Assembly (NCBI RefSeq): GCF_022775115.1
Contig: NZ_JALFLA010000031.1
Coordinates: 1-35,332 of the forward strand
Length of the DNA: 35,332 bases
From: Agathobaculum sp.
GTDB lineage: Bacteria > Bacillota > Clostridia > Oscillospirales > Butyricicoccaceae
Reading direction: 5' to 3'
The translations under genes and the position numbers were made by a program. Within the stretch, counting starts at the first letter, position 1. Each line of letters opens with the position of its first letter. Below are positions 4,708-11,297 of the stretch, in pieces. The notes under the pieces are model-generated. The model was not told the origin of the DNA. It saw only the letters and a list, made by a program, of their open reading frames with translations, and did not search any database.

Positions 4708-5034
4708 CAACTACGAGGTTATGACTGGATCTTGCCGTATATTGAAGGGCGCTCACGCGCACGCAGTCTGGGCAATGTGCAGGCAGTCGAACAGGCCATA
4801 CAGGTGGGTGCGCCCATCCAGTATGACGAGACGGCACAGTCGCCGCATTACAACTACTGGCGTGAGCGCGCCGAGCACGAGGTCTGGTTCGAGGACGCGC
4901 GCAGCATCCGCGTCAAGTTGGCGCTCGCGGGCGAATATCAGCTGCGCGGTGTGAGCATCTGGAACATTATGCGCTACTTTCCGCAGCTTTGGCTGGTGCT
5001 GAACAACCTGTATCAGATTGAAAAGCTGCCTTAA
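4708..5034 (+). pseudogene. 3' fragment of a GH18 spore-type glycoside hydrolase, interrupted by the element
   Basis: The frame is open from immediately after the recombinase stop and has no ribosome binding site or credible start. The about 109 encoded residues match the C-terminal third of YaaH/SleL-like GH18 proteins: GYDWILPYIEG, the PIQYDETAQSPHYNYW segment, VWFEDARSIRVKLALAGEYQ, and the final LRGVSIWNIMRYFPQLWLVL helix. These enzymes act on spore cortex peptidoglycan during germination. The catalytic DxxDxDxE motif lies further upstream in the family and is missing here, so this piece alone is not an enzyme. It would become a full gene if the recombinase excises the element and the 5' part lies on the left side. 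Confidence 0.85.
4709..4718. other. inferred right attachment junction (att) of the element
   Basis: Left of this point the frame encodes the recombinase C-terminus and stop; from 4717 onward it encodes GYDWILPYIEG of a GH18 enzyme. The bases AACTAC (4709-4714) would encode the Asn-Tyr that commonly precedes GYDW, but are two bases out of frame with it, which is what a recombined core could look like. The exact crossover dinucleotide cannot be fixed without the left junction. Confidence 0.5.
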
Positions 5035-5042
5035 AAATCGGG

Positions 5043-5079
5043 AAAATCGGCCGGGATATTCCAATTCCGTCCGATTTTT
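5043..5079 (+). terminator. terminator after the GH18 fragment
   Basis: Arms AAAATCGG (5043-5050) and CCGATTTT (5071-5078) are followed by T residues, eight bases behind the GH18 stop codon. Presence of an intact terminator indicates the host gene end is preserved. Confidence 0.7.
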
Positions 5080-5112
5080 TACGGGTATTTACTGATTTTT
5101 CGAATATTTCCA

Positions 5113-5142
5113 TTGCAAAACGGTTACAAAACGCACTATACT
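5113..5142 (+). promoter_or_regulatory. candidate promoter of the CAP-domain gene
   Basis: TTGCAA (5113-5118), 18 bp, TATACT (5137-5142), about 55 bases upstream of the ribosome binding site of the gene at 5204. Confidence 0.55.
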
Positions 5143-5203
5143 TTGGCTAACGGAGCAAAGCCGACCAGTTCTGCTCCGCAAACATTCCAAGGAGGCAAAA
5201 CCC

Positions 5204-5971
5204 ATGAAACTGAAAAAGCTCGCGCCGATCGCGCTGGCACTGACCGTCGCCACATCCACCGCCGCAGGCGCGGCAAACGTGCAGACGATCGTCAAATACT
5301 ACGCTTCGTGCTCGATCCCCTCGCAGGCGCAGCAGCAGATCATCCAAAAGCTGTGTGAAAAGTTTGACTTCTCCTTCTGCGGCCAGCAGAACAACTGCCC
5401 GAGCGTAAAGCCGGATGAGACCCCGGATACCACACCGGACGAAACCCCCGACACCGCCCCGGATGAGACCCCGGACACCACACCGGATGAGATCCCCGAC
5501 ACCGCTCCCGACGAAACCCCGGACATCCCTCCGGTGACCGATTCGGAGCAGACACCGGACAGCAAACCCGAGCAGACACCCGACAACGACACCACGCAGG
5601 GCAACTTTGCCGCACAGGTAGCGGTACTGGTCAATCAGGAGCGCGCAAAGGCCGGTCTGTCTCCCCTGAAGGTGGACGCCAAGGTGCAGCAAGCTGCGCA
5701 GGTGCGCGCAAAGGAGACCGTGCAGTCCTTCTCCCACACCCGTCCGAACGGCACCTCCTGCTTTACTGCGCTGACCGAGGCGGGCGTGCAGTACCGCGGC
5801 GCGGGCGAGAATATCGCATACGGACAGACCTCACCCGAAGCGGTCATGCGGGCTTGGATGAACTCCGAAGGCCACCGCAAAAACATCCTGAACCCCAGCT
5901 TCACGACGATCGGCGTTGGCTACACCGTCGTAGGCGGCACGCCGTATTGGACGCAGCTTTTCACCTATTAA
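5204..5971 (+). CDS. secreted CAP-domain (SCP/PR1, YkwD-like) protein
   Basis: The 255-residue protein starts at ATG 5204 behind CAAGGAGG. It has a signal peptide (MKLKKLAPIALALTVATSTA, cleavage near AGAA), a short Cys-containing segment (about 28-66), a low-complexity spacer of repeated TPDET/PDT units (about 69-125), and a C-terminal CAP domain (about 135-255). The last shows the family features VLVNQERAKAGLSPLKVD, FSHTRPNG, GENIAYG and HRKNIL. CAP proteins of this type are extracellular and common in spore formers (YkwD, spore-coat associated forms), with no agreed enzymatic activity. The Thr/Pro/Asp/Glu spacer probably spans the cell wall. The repeats are also repeats at DNA level and may vary in number between strains. 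Promoter at 5113; a hairpin follows the gene. Confidence 0.9.
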   Translation: MKLKKLAPIALALTVATSTAAGAANVQTIVKYYASCSIPSQAQQQIIQKLCEKFDFSFCGQQNNCPSVKPDETPDTTPDETPDTAPDETPDTTPDEIPDTAPDETPDIPPVTDSEQTPDSKPEQTPDNDTTQGNFAAQVAVLVNQERAKAGLSPLKVDAKVQQAAQVRAKETVQSFSHTRPNGTSCFTALTEAGVQYRGAGENIAYGQTSPEAVMRAWMNSEGHRKNILNPSFTTIGVGYTVVGGTPYWTQLFTY

Positions 5972-5996
5972 GCAGCCCTTACATTACACCAGCGTG

Positions 5997-6042
5997 AAAA
6001 ACCGCCCCTCGCCTGCAGCCGTTTGGCTGCCGCGAGGGGCGG
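5997..6042 (-). terminator. terminator of the feo operon (probably bidirectional)
   Basis: Eleven-bp arms CCGCCCCTCGC (6002-6012) and GCGAGGGGCGG (6032-6042). Read leftward it ends in five T residues (6001-5997), placing it just behind the Cys-rich peptide gene; it may also stop the CAP gene transcript from the other side. Confidence 0.8.
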
Positions 6043-6046
6043 CTCG

Positions 6047-6193
6047 TTATTCTGAATGCTTATGGTCACAGTGGCAGGTGCAGCCCGCACAGCCACCCGG
6101 GCATTCTCCGTTTTTCACCTGACGGCATACCGTGCGCACCGCGAAAAACACTGCGGCGGCCAGCAGCAGGCAAATAATGATTGTTGCCAACAC
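6047..6193 (-). CDS. FeoB-associated Cys-rich membrane protein
   Basis: This 48-residue peptide starts at GTG 6193, with AAGGAG nine bases upstream, 24 bases after the feoB stop. It has one membrane helix (LATIIICLLLAAAVFFAV, residues 2-19) followed by a short soluble tail containing a dense Cys/His cluster (CPGGCAGCTCHCDHKH, about residues 31-46). This matches the small Cys-rich proteins encoded directly after feoB in many clostridia (FeoB-associated Cys-rich membrane protein family). A role in handling Fe(II) at the FeoB channel, analogous to FeoC, is assumed but not proven. It is the last gene of the operon; a terminator follows at once. Confidence 0.85.
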   Translation of the reverse strand: MLATIIICLLLAAAVFFAVRTVCRQVKNGECPGGCAGCTCHCDHKHSE

Positions 6194-6217
6194 GAGCGTC
6201 AGCTCCTTTCTGTCATA

Positions 6218-8374
6218 TCAACCGGCCTGCACGCTCATTCCGCGCAGACCCTCCGTTTTCGCCTCAGCAGGCTTACGGAACAGCAAATAAATATAGACCG
6301 CCAGAATGAGTATCGCCGCGACCGTGCCCGCGCCGAAGGCAAGCTCACCTGTCGCCAACCCCGCAAACTGGTAGATCATCAGCGACACGGTGTAGGCAAA
6401 CACCGTCATATAGCCGATGGCAAACCAAGTCCATTTGGCGTTGTTCATCTCGCGCTTGATCGCGCCGATGGCGGCAAAGCAGGGCGCGCACAGCAGGTTG
6501 AACACCATGTAGGCATACGCTGCCACTGCCGTGTAATGCCCGGCAAGCTCACCCCAGATCTCGTCGCCCGCCTCGCTCAGCTCGCCTGTGAAGTGGAACA
6601 GCTGGCCGAAGGTCGCAACGACGTTCTCCTTGGCGACCAAGCCCGAAATGGCCGACACCGCGCCGCGCCAGTCGCCAAAGCCCAGCGGGGTAAACAGCGG
6701 TGCGATCGCATTGCCAAGGGCAGCAAGCAGGCAGTTCTCGATCTCCTCGACCGCGCCGAACGAGCCGTTTTCAAAGCCGTAGGTCTGCAAGAACCAAACA
6801 ACGATCGTCGACAGCAGAATAATCGTGCCGGCCTTTTTGATGAACGACCAACCGCGCTCCCACATCGAGCGGAGCACGTTGCCGGCCGCCGGCACATGAT
6901 AGGCGGGCAGCTCCATCACGAACGGCGCCGGGTCACCTGCAAACGCCTTGAATTTTTTCAGGATGATGCCCGACAGCACGATGGCCAAAATGCCGACCAG
7001 ATAGGCCGAGAAGGCCACCCAGCCCGCGTTGCCGAAAAACGCACCCGCAATCAAGGCGATGATCGGCAGCTTGGCGCCGCAGGGGATAAAGCAGGTGGTC
7101 ATGATGGTCATGCGCCGGTCGCGCGTCTGCTCAATCGTGCGGGAGGCCATAACACCCGGCACACCACAGCCCGAGCCGATCAGCATCGGGATAAAGGACT
7201 TGCCGGACAGGCCGAATTTGCGGAAGATGCGGTCCATGATGAACGCGACACGCGCCATATAGCCGCAGTCCTCCAGCACGGCCAGAAAGAAGAACAGCAC
7301 CAGCATCTGCGGCACAAAGCCGAGCACCGCGCCCACACCCGCGACAATACCGTCAAGAATCAGGCTCATCAGCCAGTCCGCGCAGCCGACCGCTGTCAAA
7401 AATCCCTCGACCGCGGGCGGCACGATCTCACCGAACAGCACATCGTTGGTCCAGTCGGTCACAAGCGTGCCGACCGTGCTGACCGACACATAGTACACGA
7501 TAAACATGACCAGCGCAAAGATCGGCAGCGCCAAAATGCGGTTGGTCACCACATGGTCGATTTTATCCGAGGTCGAAGCGCCCTTTCTTTTCTTCTTGAC
7601 ACAAGCGCCCACGATTTCCGCGATGTAGCGATAACGCGCGTCGGTGATGATGGACTCGGCATCATCGTCCAGCTCATCCTCGACCGCCGCGATGACTGCT
7701 TCCAGCTTATCGCGCGTATCCTGCCCAAAATGAAAGCGGGCAAGCACCTTTTCATCGCGCTCGAACAGCTTGATGGCAAACCAGCGGCGCTGCGCCGCCT
7801 CGGTCACATCGGCGATCATCGTTTCGATCGACGAAAGTGCGTTCTCGATCTCGTCCGAAAACCGGTGCAGCGGCGGCTGCGCCGCGCCGACCGCCGCCTG
7901 CTTGGCCGCGGCGATCAGCCCGCCTATGCCCTTGCCCTTGATGGCGGCGGTCTCGACCACCGGCACACCCAGCGCCTTGGACAGTCCCGCCGTGTCGATC
8001 ACATCACCGCGTCCCTCGACAATATCCATCATATTGAGCGCCACCACCACCGGCATCCCCATTTCCAACAGCTGCGTGGTCAGGTACAGGTTGCGCTCGA
8101 TATTGGATGCGTCGACCAGATCCATGATGCAGTCCGGCCGCTCACCCACCAGATAGTCGCGCGTGACGACCTCCTCCAGCGTATACGGTGAGAGTGAGTA
8201 AATACCCGGCAGGTCGGTGATGCGGACATCCTTATCCTCCTTCCAGCGGCCCTCCTTTTTCTCCACAGTCACGCCCGGCCAGTTGCCGACATATTGCGTC
8301 GCACCGGTCAGCGCATTGAACATCGTCGTCTTGCCGCAGTTGGGATTGCCGGCAAGCGCCAAACGAATCGACAT
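6218..8374 (-). CDS. feoB: ferrous iron transport protein B
   Basis: This 718-residue inner-membrane Fe(II) transporter has an N-terminal GTPase domain with G1 GNPNCGKT (residues 9-16), G3 DLPG (54-57) and G4 NMMD (114-117). A helical regulatory domain (about 170-270) and a membrane region of two Gate (nucleoside-recognition-like) blocks follow ([20 protein letters not shown] with PGVMASRTI, and later the [12 protein letters not shown] segment). Length is typical for the family (about 650-780). GTP hydrolysis drives or gates Fe(II) entry. The start ATG 8374 is conserved with the usual short N-terminus before G1. It follows two feoA genes and precedes the Cys-rich peptide; the operon promoter near 8,980 carries metal-box-like repeats. 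Confidence 0.97.
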   Translation of the reverse strand: MSIRLALAGNPNCGKTTMFNALTGATQYVGNWPGVTVEKKEGRWKEDKDVRITDLPGIYSLSPYTLEEVVTRDYLVGERPDCIMDLVDASNIERNLYLTTQLLEMGMPVVVALNMMDIVEGRGDVIDTAGLSKALGVPVVETAAIKGKGIGGLIAAAKQAAVGAAQPPLHRFSDEIENALSSIETMIADVTEAAQRRWFAIKLFERDEKVLARFHFGQDTRDKLEAVIAAVEDELDDDAESIITDARYRYIAEIVGACVKKKRKGASTSDKIDHVVTNRILALPIFALVMFIVYYVSVSTVGTLVTDWTNDVLFGEIVPPAVEGFLTAVGCADWLMSLILDGIVAGVGAVLGFVPQMLVLFFFLAVLEDCGYMARVAFIMDRIFRKFGLSGKSFIPMLIGSGCGVPGVMASRTIEQTRDRRMTIMTTCFIPCGAKLPIIALIAGAFFGNAGWVAFSAYLVGILAIVLSGIILKKFKAFAGDPAPFVMELPAYHVPAAGNVLRSMWERGWSFIKKAGTIILLSTIVVWFLQTYGFENGSFGAVEEIENCLLAALGNAIAPLFTPLGFGDWRGAVSAISGLVAKENVVATFGQLFHFTGELSEAGDEIWGELAGHYTAVAAYAYMVFNLLCAPCFAAIGAIKREMNNAKWTWFAIGYMTVFAYTVSLMIYQFAGLATGELAFGAGTVAAILILAVYIYLLFRKPAEAKTEGLRGMSVQAG

Positions 8375-8440
8375 ATTATTTCCCCTCTCTTTGAATTAGC
8401 ATGCGCTAACCCCTATGTAAATTTTTTCTTCCGGAACTGC

Positions 8441-8665
8441 TTACGCTTCGACGAGCACCATCTCCGCGTCGGCCTTGCGCAGGCTCAGCTCATAGCCGCG
8501 AACAGTCACTTCGATTGGGTCGCCTAGCGGCGCCACCTTGCGTACAAAAATCTCCGCCCCCCGGGTGATGCCCATATCCATGATGCGGCGGCGCACCGCG
8601 CCCTCGCCCTCGATCTTGCGGACGGTGACGGTCGCGCCCATGGGCGTATTTCTCAGGTTGTTCAT
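8441..8665 (-). CDS. feoA: ferrous iron transport protein A, second copy
   Basis: This 74-residue SH3-like FeoA domain protein starts at ATG 8665 behind AAGGAGG. Family features are MGATVTVRKIEGEGAVRRRI, then MDMGITRGAEIFVRKVAPLG, DPIEVTVRGYELSLRK and the ending AEMVLV. FeoA is a small cytosolic partner that regulates FeoB. It is 66 bases upstream of feoB and 11 bases downstream of another feoA-like gene, so the operon has two FeoA proteins, a common clostridial layout. Confidence 0.93.
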   Translation of the reverse strand: MNNLRNTPMGATVTVRKIEGEGAVRRRIMDMGITRGAEIFVRKVAPLGDPIEVTVRGYELSLRKADAEMVLVEA

Positions 8666-8676
8666 GCTGCTCCTCC

Positions 8677-8886
8677 TTATACCATGATGCGGGACGCCAT
8701 CGACTGCGACAGCGCAACGCGCGCATCGAGCACCTGCACGATCAGGTTGCCCGACAGCGAGGAGACGACCGAAACGCGCGCCCCTTCCACAAAGCCTAGG
8801 TTTTGCAGGAATTTTTTGGTCTGATCCTTTCCGCGAATCGTCTTGACCGTGGTCTCGATTCCGGCATCCATCATCGTCAGCGGCAT
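8677..8886 (-). CDS. feoA: ferrous iron transport protein A, first copy
   Basis: The 69-residue product starts at ATG 8886 (MPLTMMDAGIETTV), with GAGAGGAG about ten bases upstream; an in-frame start eight codons earlier would overlap that ribosome binding site. It contains the SH3-like FeoA pattern (KTIRGKDQTKKFLQNLGFVE, GARVSVVSSLSGNLIVQV, DARVALSQSMASRI), with FLQNLGF replacing the RRLMDMG of the canonical form. This is the promoter-proximal gene of the feo operon. Paired FeoA proteins may form a heteromer on FeoB; that is inference. Confidence 0.9.
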   Translation of the reverse strand: MPLTMMDAGIETTVKTIRGKDQTKKFLQNLGFVEGARVSVVSSLSGNLIVQVLDARVALSQSMASRIMV

Positions 8887-8934
8887 AATAGCGCTCCTCT
8901 CCTTCTCCATTCAGTCCAACCGCCCCACGACGGG

Positions 8935-9052
8935 GTTAGGTCATTCTAACTGTGATAACGCTTGTAGTTTACTGCTGCTAACCTGCTTTGTCAAGCGCCC
9001 TGTAAAAGTTTTGTCGGATTGCCCAATCGCCGCACAGTTAGTTGTAGCTAAT
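8935..9052. promoter_or_regulatory. GTTAG-N6-CTAAC operator cluster upstream of feo
   Basis: Three dyads of the same form are seen: GTTAG/CTAAC at 8935-8950, GTTTA/CTAAC at 8968-8983 and GTTAG/CTAAT at 9037-9052, each with six bases between the half-sites. The same motif recurs perfectly at 10011-10028 in front of the DUF3793 gene. The half-site resembles that of DtxR/MntR-family metal regulators, although the spacing is wider; iron control is inferred from the feo context. Confidence 0.6.
8966..8994 (-). promoter_or_regulatory. promoter of the feo operon
   Basis: Reading leftward: TTGACA (8994-8989), 17 bp, TAAACT (8971-8966). The spacer overlaps a GTTTA-N6-CTAAC element (8968-8983), so a bound repressor would exclude RNA polymerase. 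Confidence 0.75.
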
Positions 9053-9078
9053 TTGACAAATGCCCCAGCAAGGAGGAA

Positions 9079-9180
9079 GCCCGCAGCCGTGTTCCGTCGG
9101 CTGCGGGCTCATGTTGAGGTTTGGGGTTTGCACCCCGGACAAGAAAGGATACTTTGTATCATAACTGCGGCTTATCACCG
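9079..9180 (-). terminator. stem-loop cluster and terminator behind the DUF3793 gene
   Basis: The 329 bases between the feoA start and the DUF3793 stop hold, besides the feo promoter, a strong hairpin GCCCGCAGCCG / CGGCTGCGGGC (9079-9108) that read leftward is followed by TTCCTCCTT. It probably terminates the DUF3793 transcript. Three smaller stem-loops lie at about 9120-9140 (GGGGTTTGCACCCC), 9149-9161 (GATAC/GTATC) and 9165-9183 (CTGCGG/CCGCAG). No reading frame is convincing here. Confidence 0.5.
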
Positions 9181-9215
9181 CAGATACGACCGATAATAGG
9201 TTGATTTGGGCAGCC

Positions 9216-9779
9216 CTATGCAACAGCGAACACCTCAAGCAGCGTTTCACCCTGCTCGATGCGCTTTGTCACCGCGCGGCATACCCGCTCCAAGCGGTCA
9301 AACAGCGCGGCAGCGGCTTCGGCATCGCCGTACACCTTCCAGTAGCCGCACAGCTTGCAGCCGCGCCCGGCATTGCGGATAAAGCCCACCACGTCCTCAA
9401 TCGGGTAGCCGAGAAACAGCCCAATCTCATGCGGAAAGCTGCCTCCCTGCGCCATACGTCGCTTAAGCTGCCACAGCAGCGCCTCCAGCGGCTGCCCGGG
9501 CGCATAACCGAATGAGCGCAGCATACACCGCACATCCGCTTCACCCAACCGGCGCGCCAGCCGTGCGCGGTGATAGACAAGCAGCAGATACCGTTCCCGG
9601 CAGGCGCAGACGATCTCGAAGCGCACACCGCGCGGCGCAAACGCCGTGCGGTAATCGCGCAGCCGCCGCGGCAGGTCGGGATAGAGCGTGCGGTCGCACG
9701 AAACAAGGCTTGCGGGCTTGAGCCCCGCCAGCGTCGGCGAGCAATAGGCGGCGAGCAGCCGATCCAATTGATTTCTCAC
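9216..9779 (-). CDS. DUF3793 family protein
   Basis: The 187-residue cytosolic protein is taken from the GTG at 9779 (VRNQLDRLLAAYCSPTLAGL), with AGGAGG 12 bases upstream, which gives the usual family length; an open frame reaching 9908 has no ribosome binding site. The family is recognisable by the C-terminal block FPHEIGLFLGYPIEDVVGFI followed by the Cys motif CKLCGYWKVYGD. No reaction is established for this family. Genes of this type are often found close to feo and flavodoxin genes, and here its promoter shares a perfect operator with feo, so a role in iron metabolism is a reasonable inference. The two Cys residues could bind metal. Confidence 0.85.
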   Translation of the reverse strand: MRNQLDRLLAAYCSPTLAGLKPASLVSCDRTLYPDLPRRLRDYRTAFAPRGVRFEIVCACRERYLLLVYHRARLARRLGEADVRCMLRSFGYAPGQPLEALLWQLKRRMAQGGSFPHEIGLFLGYPIEDVVGFIRNAGRGCKLCGYWKVYGDAEAAAALFDRLERVCRAVTKRIEQGETLLEVFAVA

Positions 9780-9830
9780 GGTCTCAATGCACCTCCTGCC
9801 CTGTATTCTTTGCAATGCGACAATCTTTAT

Positions 9831-9884
9831 CCGCTCACCGGACGGCGCGGCCGCGGTTAGCCATACGGCCGCGCCGATGAGCGG
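9831..9884. other. composite hairpin in the DUF3793 leader
   Basis: Arms GGCGCGGCCG (9844-9853) and CGGCCGCGCC (9866-9875) are enclosed by CCGCTCA (9831-9837) and TGAGCGG (9878-9884). It lies in the about 220-nt leader between the promoter near 10,010 and the start at 9779. No T-run follows in either direction, so it is not a plain terminator. The remaining leader shows no clear gene; an 11-codon frame starting at ATG near 9,930 has no ribosome binding site. Confidence 0.4.
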
Positions 9885-9995
9885 AGCTTCAGCCCTCACG
9901 ATGCGCAAAATAACAAGGAGTCATGTTTTTGCCGCGCTGCCCACCCGCGTGTGGGCGAACGAGCCGCCCGGCTGGTTGGTATTTGGTAAGCATCG

Positions 9996-10038
9996 GCTAA
10001 CCTATGTATAGGTTAGCACAGACTAACCATCTTGTCAA
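9996..10038 (-). promoter_or_regulatory. promoter with tandem operators for the DUF3793 gene
   Basis: Reading leftward: TTGACA (10038-10033), 17 bp, TAACCT (10015-10010) with TG before it. GGTTAG-N6-CTAACC (10011-10028) is a perfect dyad across spacer and -10. A second perfect dyad with 10-bp arms GCTAACCTAT / ATAGGTTAGC spans 9996-10017 and shares a half-site with the first. This is the clearest instance of the motif seen at feo and implies co-regulation. Confidence 0.75.
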
Positions 10039-10075
10039 CCCTTTTTCAAAAAATTATGTCATGGCTGCGCGCTGC

Positions 10076-10105
10076 AAAAAGGCCGGGCACTCGCCCGGCC
10101 TTTTT
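10076..10105. terminator. bidirectional terminator behind the nitroreductase gene
   Basis: A perfect hairpin GGCCGGGC-ACTC-GCCCGGCC (10081-10100) is flanked by AAAAA on the left and TTTTT on the right. It serves the leftward nitroreductase transcript, ten bases after that stop codon. Confidence 0.9.
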
Positions 10106-10114
10106 GCCTGTGTT

Positions 10115-10654
10115 TTACCGGAAGGATACCAAATCGTCCACGCTTTTACGCTTGGGGCACATCGGCTCCTCGGCGGGGTGGCCGATCGCCAGCACTGCCG
10201 CGACCTCCTGCCCTTCCGGGATGTCCAGCAGCGCGGCGGTCTTGTGGTCATCAAAGATGCCCATCACGACCGTGCCGAGTCCGAGCGCGTGGGCGGCAAG
10301 GCAGAAGGTCTGCACAGCGATGCCCGCGTCGAACGACTGCCAGTGCGTGCCCTTTTCGGTCGAAAAGCTGCCGTCACGCTCAAAGCCGGAACGGCCGGTC
10401 AGCATCGTGACAACGATGAGCATCGGCGCGCTGCGCGCCGACTTCTGGTTGAACGCGAAGTCCATCATGCACTCGTCAGTCAGATGTGCCTTCTGCTCGT
10501 CATTGAGCACGATATAGCGCGCGATCTGGGTGTTCTTCCAGCGCGGCGCATAGGCTGCGGCGGCAACGATCTGCTCGATCTCCTCCCTCGTGACCGGCTG
10601 CTCGGTAAAACGCCGCACGCTGCGGCGCGTTTTGATACATTCCAATGCTTCCAT
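10115..10654 (-). CDS. nitroreductase family FMN-dependent oxidoreductase
   Basis: The 179-residue protein starts at ATG 10654 behind GGGAGGATT. The N-terminal ECIKTRRSVRRFTEQPVTRE is the classic FMN phosphate-binding region of the nitroreductase fold (Arg-Arg-Ser), followed by IVAAAAYAPRWKNTQ, and the C-terminal half has DAGIAVQTFCLAAHALGLGT, with GIFDDHKTAALLDIPEGQEV and the conserved GHPAEEP tail. It uses NAD(P)H to reduce a substrate not readable from sequence; family members act on nitro-compounds, quinones or flavins. No ferredoxin domain is fused. It is the last gene of a leftward operon with DUF896, CCA transferase and HD genes. Confidence 0.92.
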   Translation of the reverse strand: MEALECIKTRRSVRRFTEQPVTREEIEQIVAAAAYAPRWKNTQIARYIVLNDEQKAHLTDECMMDFAFNQKSARSAPMLIVVTMLTGRSGFERDGSFSTEKGTHWQSFDAGIAVQTFCLAAHALGLGTVVMGIFDDHKTAALLDIPEGQEVAAVLAIGHPAEEPMCPKRKSVDDLVSFR

Positions 10655-10730
10655 CGTTAGAATCCTCCCTTAACATTTTTGTCTTTTTATTGCGGCCGCC
10701 GCGCTGCGTCAGCACGGCGAAGGCGCTCTT

Positions 10731-11297
10731 TCATTCGCTGCGGCTCTCGTGTAAGTAGGTCGCTTCGAGGTCGGACAGGTGCAGCTTGACCGCGAGCGGA
10801 TACTTCTCATAAGCGTGCGCGATGGCAAACGAGCCGGCACGCGCAGCATCGTCAAAGCCGCCCATGTGCCAGCGGATGGCGACAGCCTCCTCCGTGCGCA
10901 GCCGCATGAAGCGCTCGATGAGGAATACCGATTTTTCACCATGGCCATAGGGAAACTGATCGTCCACCGTGTATACCGGCACGCGCTCCCATTCGCCATG
11001 CTCATTTTTGCGGTTGCGCAGCTCGGTCTTGTAGAAGCCTGCCTTGCACACATCGTGCAGGATGGCTGCGATCGTGCAGCTTTCGAGATCATCTGTCTCG
11101 GGGTCATAATGCTTGGCGCGCAGCACATGGTATACGTTGAGCGAATGGTCAAGCAAACCGCCCGCATAGGCCGCATGAAAGCGGGTGGACGCGGGGGCAG
11201 TGAAAAAATCGGTCGATTCCAGCCACGCGAGCAGCTTATCCGCGCCCGCGCGGTGGATATTGCTGTTGAATATGTCGATAAATTGCTCCTTTGGGGT
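10731..11297 (-). CDS. HD-domain phosphohydrolase family protein
   Basis: The protein begins MTPKEQFIDIFNSNI; its ATG lies at 11300-11298 and overlaps the TGA of the CCA transferase gene by four bases (ATGA). It is about 189 residues long and contains an HD-type metal site: His-Asp in LLDHSLNVYHVL (about residues 50-61), the second pair in ILHDVCKAGFY (about 80-90), and a later His in IRWHMGGFDD. HD proteins of this size hydrolyse nucleotides or phosphoesters; the substrate is unknown. Translational coupling to a tRNA-repair enzyme that itself has an HD domain may point to an RNA- or nucleotide-related role (inference). The frame extends three bases beyond the end given here, to 11300. Confidence 0.85.
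   Translation of the reverse strand, partial: TPKEQFIDIFNSNIHRAGADKLLAWLESTDFFTAPASTRFHAAYAGGLLDHSLNVYHVLRAKHYDPETDDLESCTIAAILHDVCKAGFYKTELRNRKNEHGEWERVPVYTVDDQFPYGHGEKSVFLIERFMRLRTEEAVAIRWHMGGFDDAARAGSFAIAHAYEKYPLAVKLHLSDLEATYLHESRSE

Larger units (their letters stand above)
1..4715. mobile_element. right-hand part of an integrated element carrying a serine recombinase
   Basis: The region is clearly more AT-rich than the sequence to its right and holds only accessory genes: RHH regulators, XRE and ImmA-type regulators, tandem type I toxin-antitoxin cassettes and a large serine recombinase at the far right. The right boundary is placed near 4,709-4,718 because the reading frame immediately after the recombinase stop codon is the interior of a GH18 hydrolase. 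The left end is outside the window, so total size and the matching att site are unknown. Whether the element is an ICE, a prophage remnant or a skin-like intervening element cannot be decided from this part; no structural phage or conjugation gene is visible here. Confidence 0.85.

Noticed and set aside
5113-5358. 81-codon plus-strand frame overlapping the start of the CAP gene
   Set aside because: Different frame from the signal-peptide-bearing CAP protein; it lacks its own ribosome binding site.
6056-8191. 711-codon plus-strand open frame across feoB
   Set aside because: It is antisense to a complete feoB with all GTPase motifs; its product is rich in His, Arg and Gln, as expected for a shadow frame in GC-rich DNA, and lacks a ribosome binding site.
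9780-9908. N-terminal extension of the DUF3793 protein to 9908
   Set aside because: No ribosome binding site before that start, the extension runs through a GC-rich hairpin, and the shorter form has family length.
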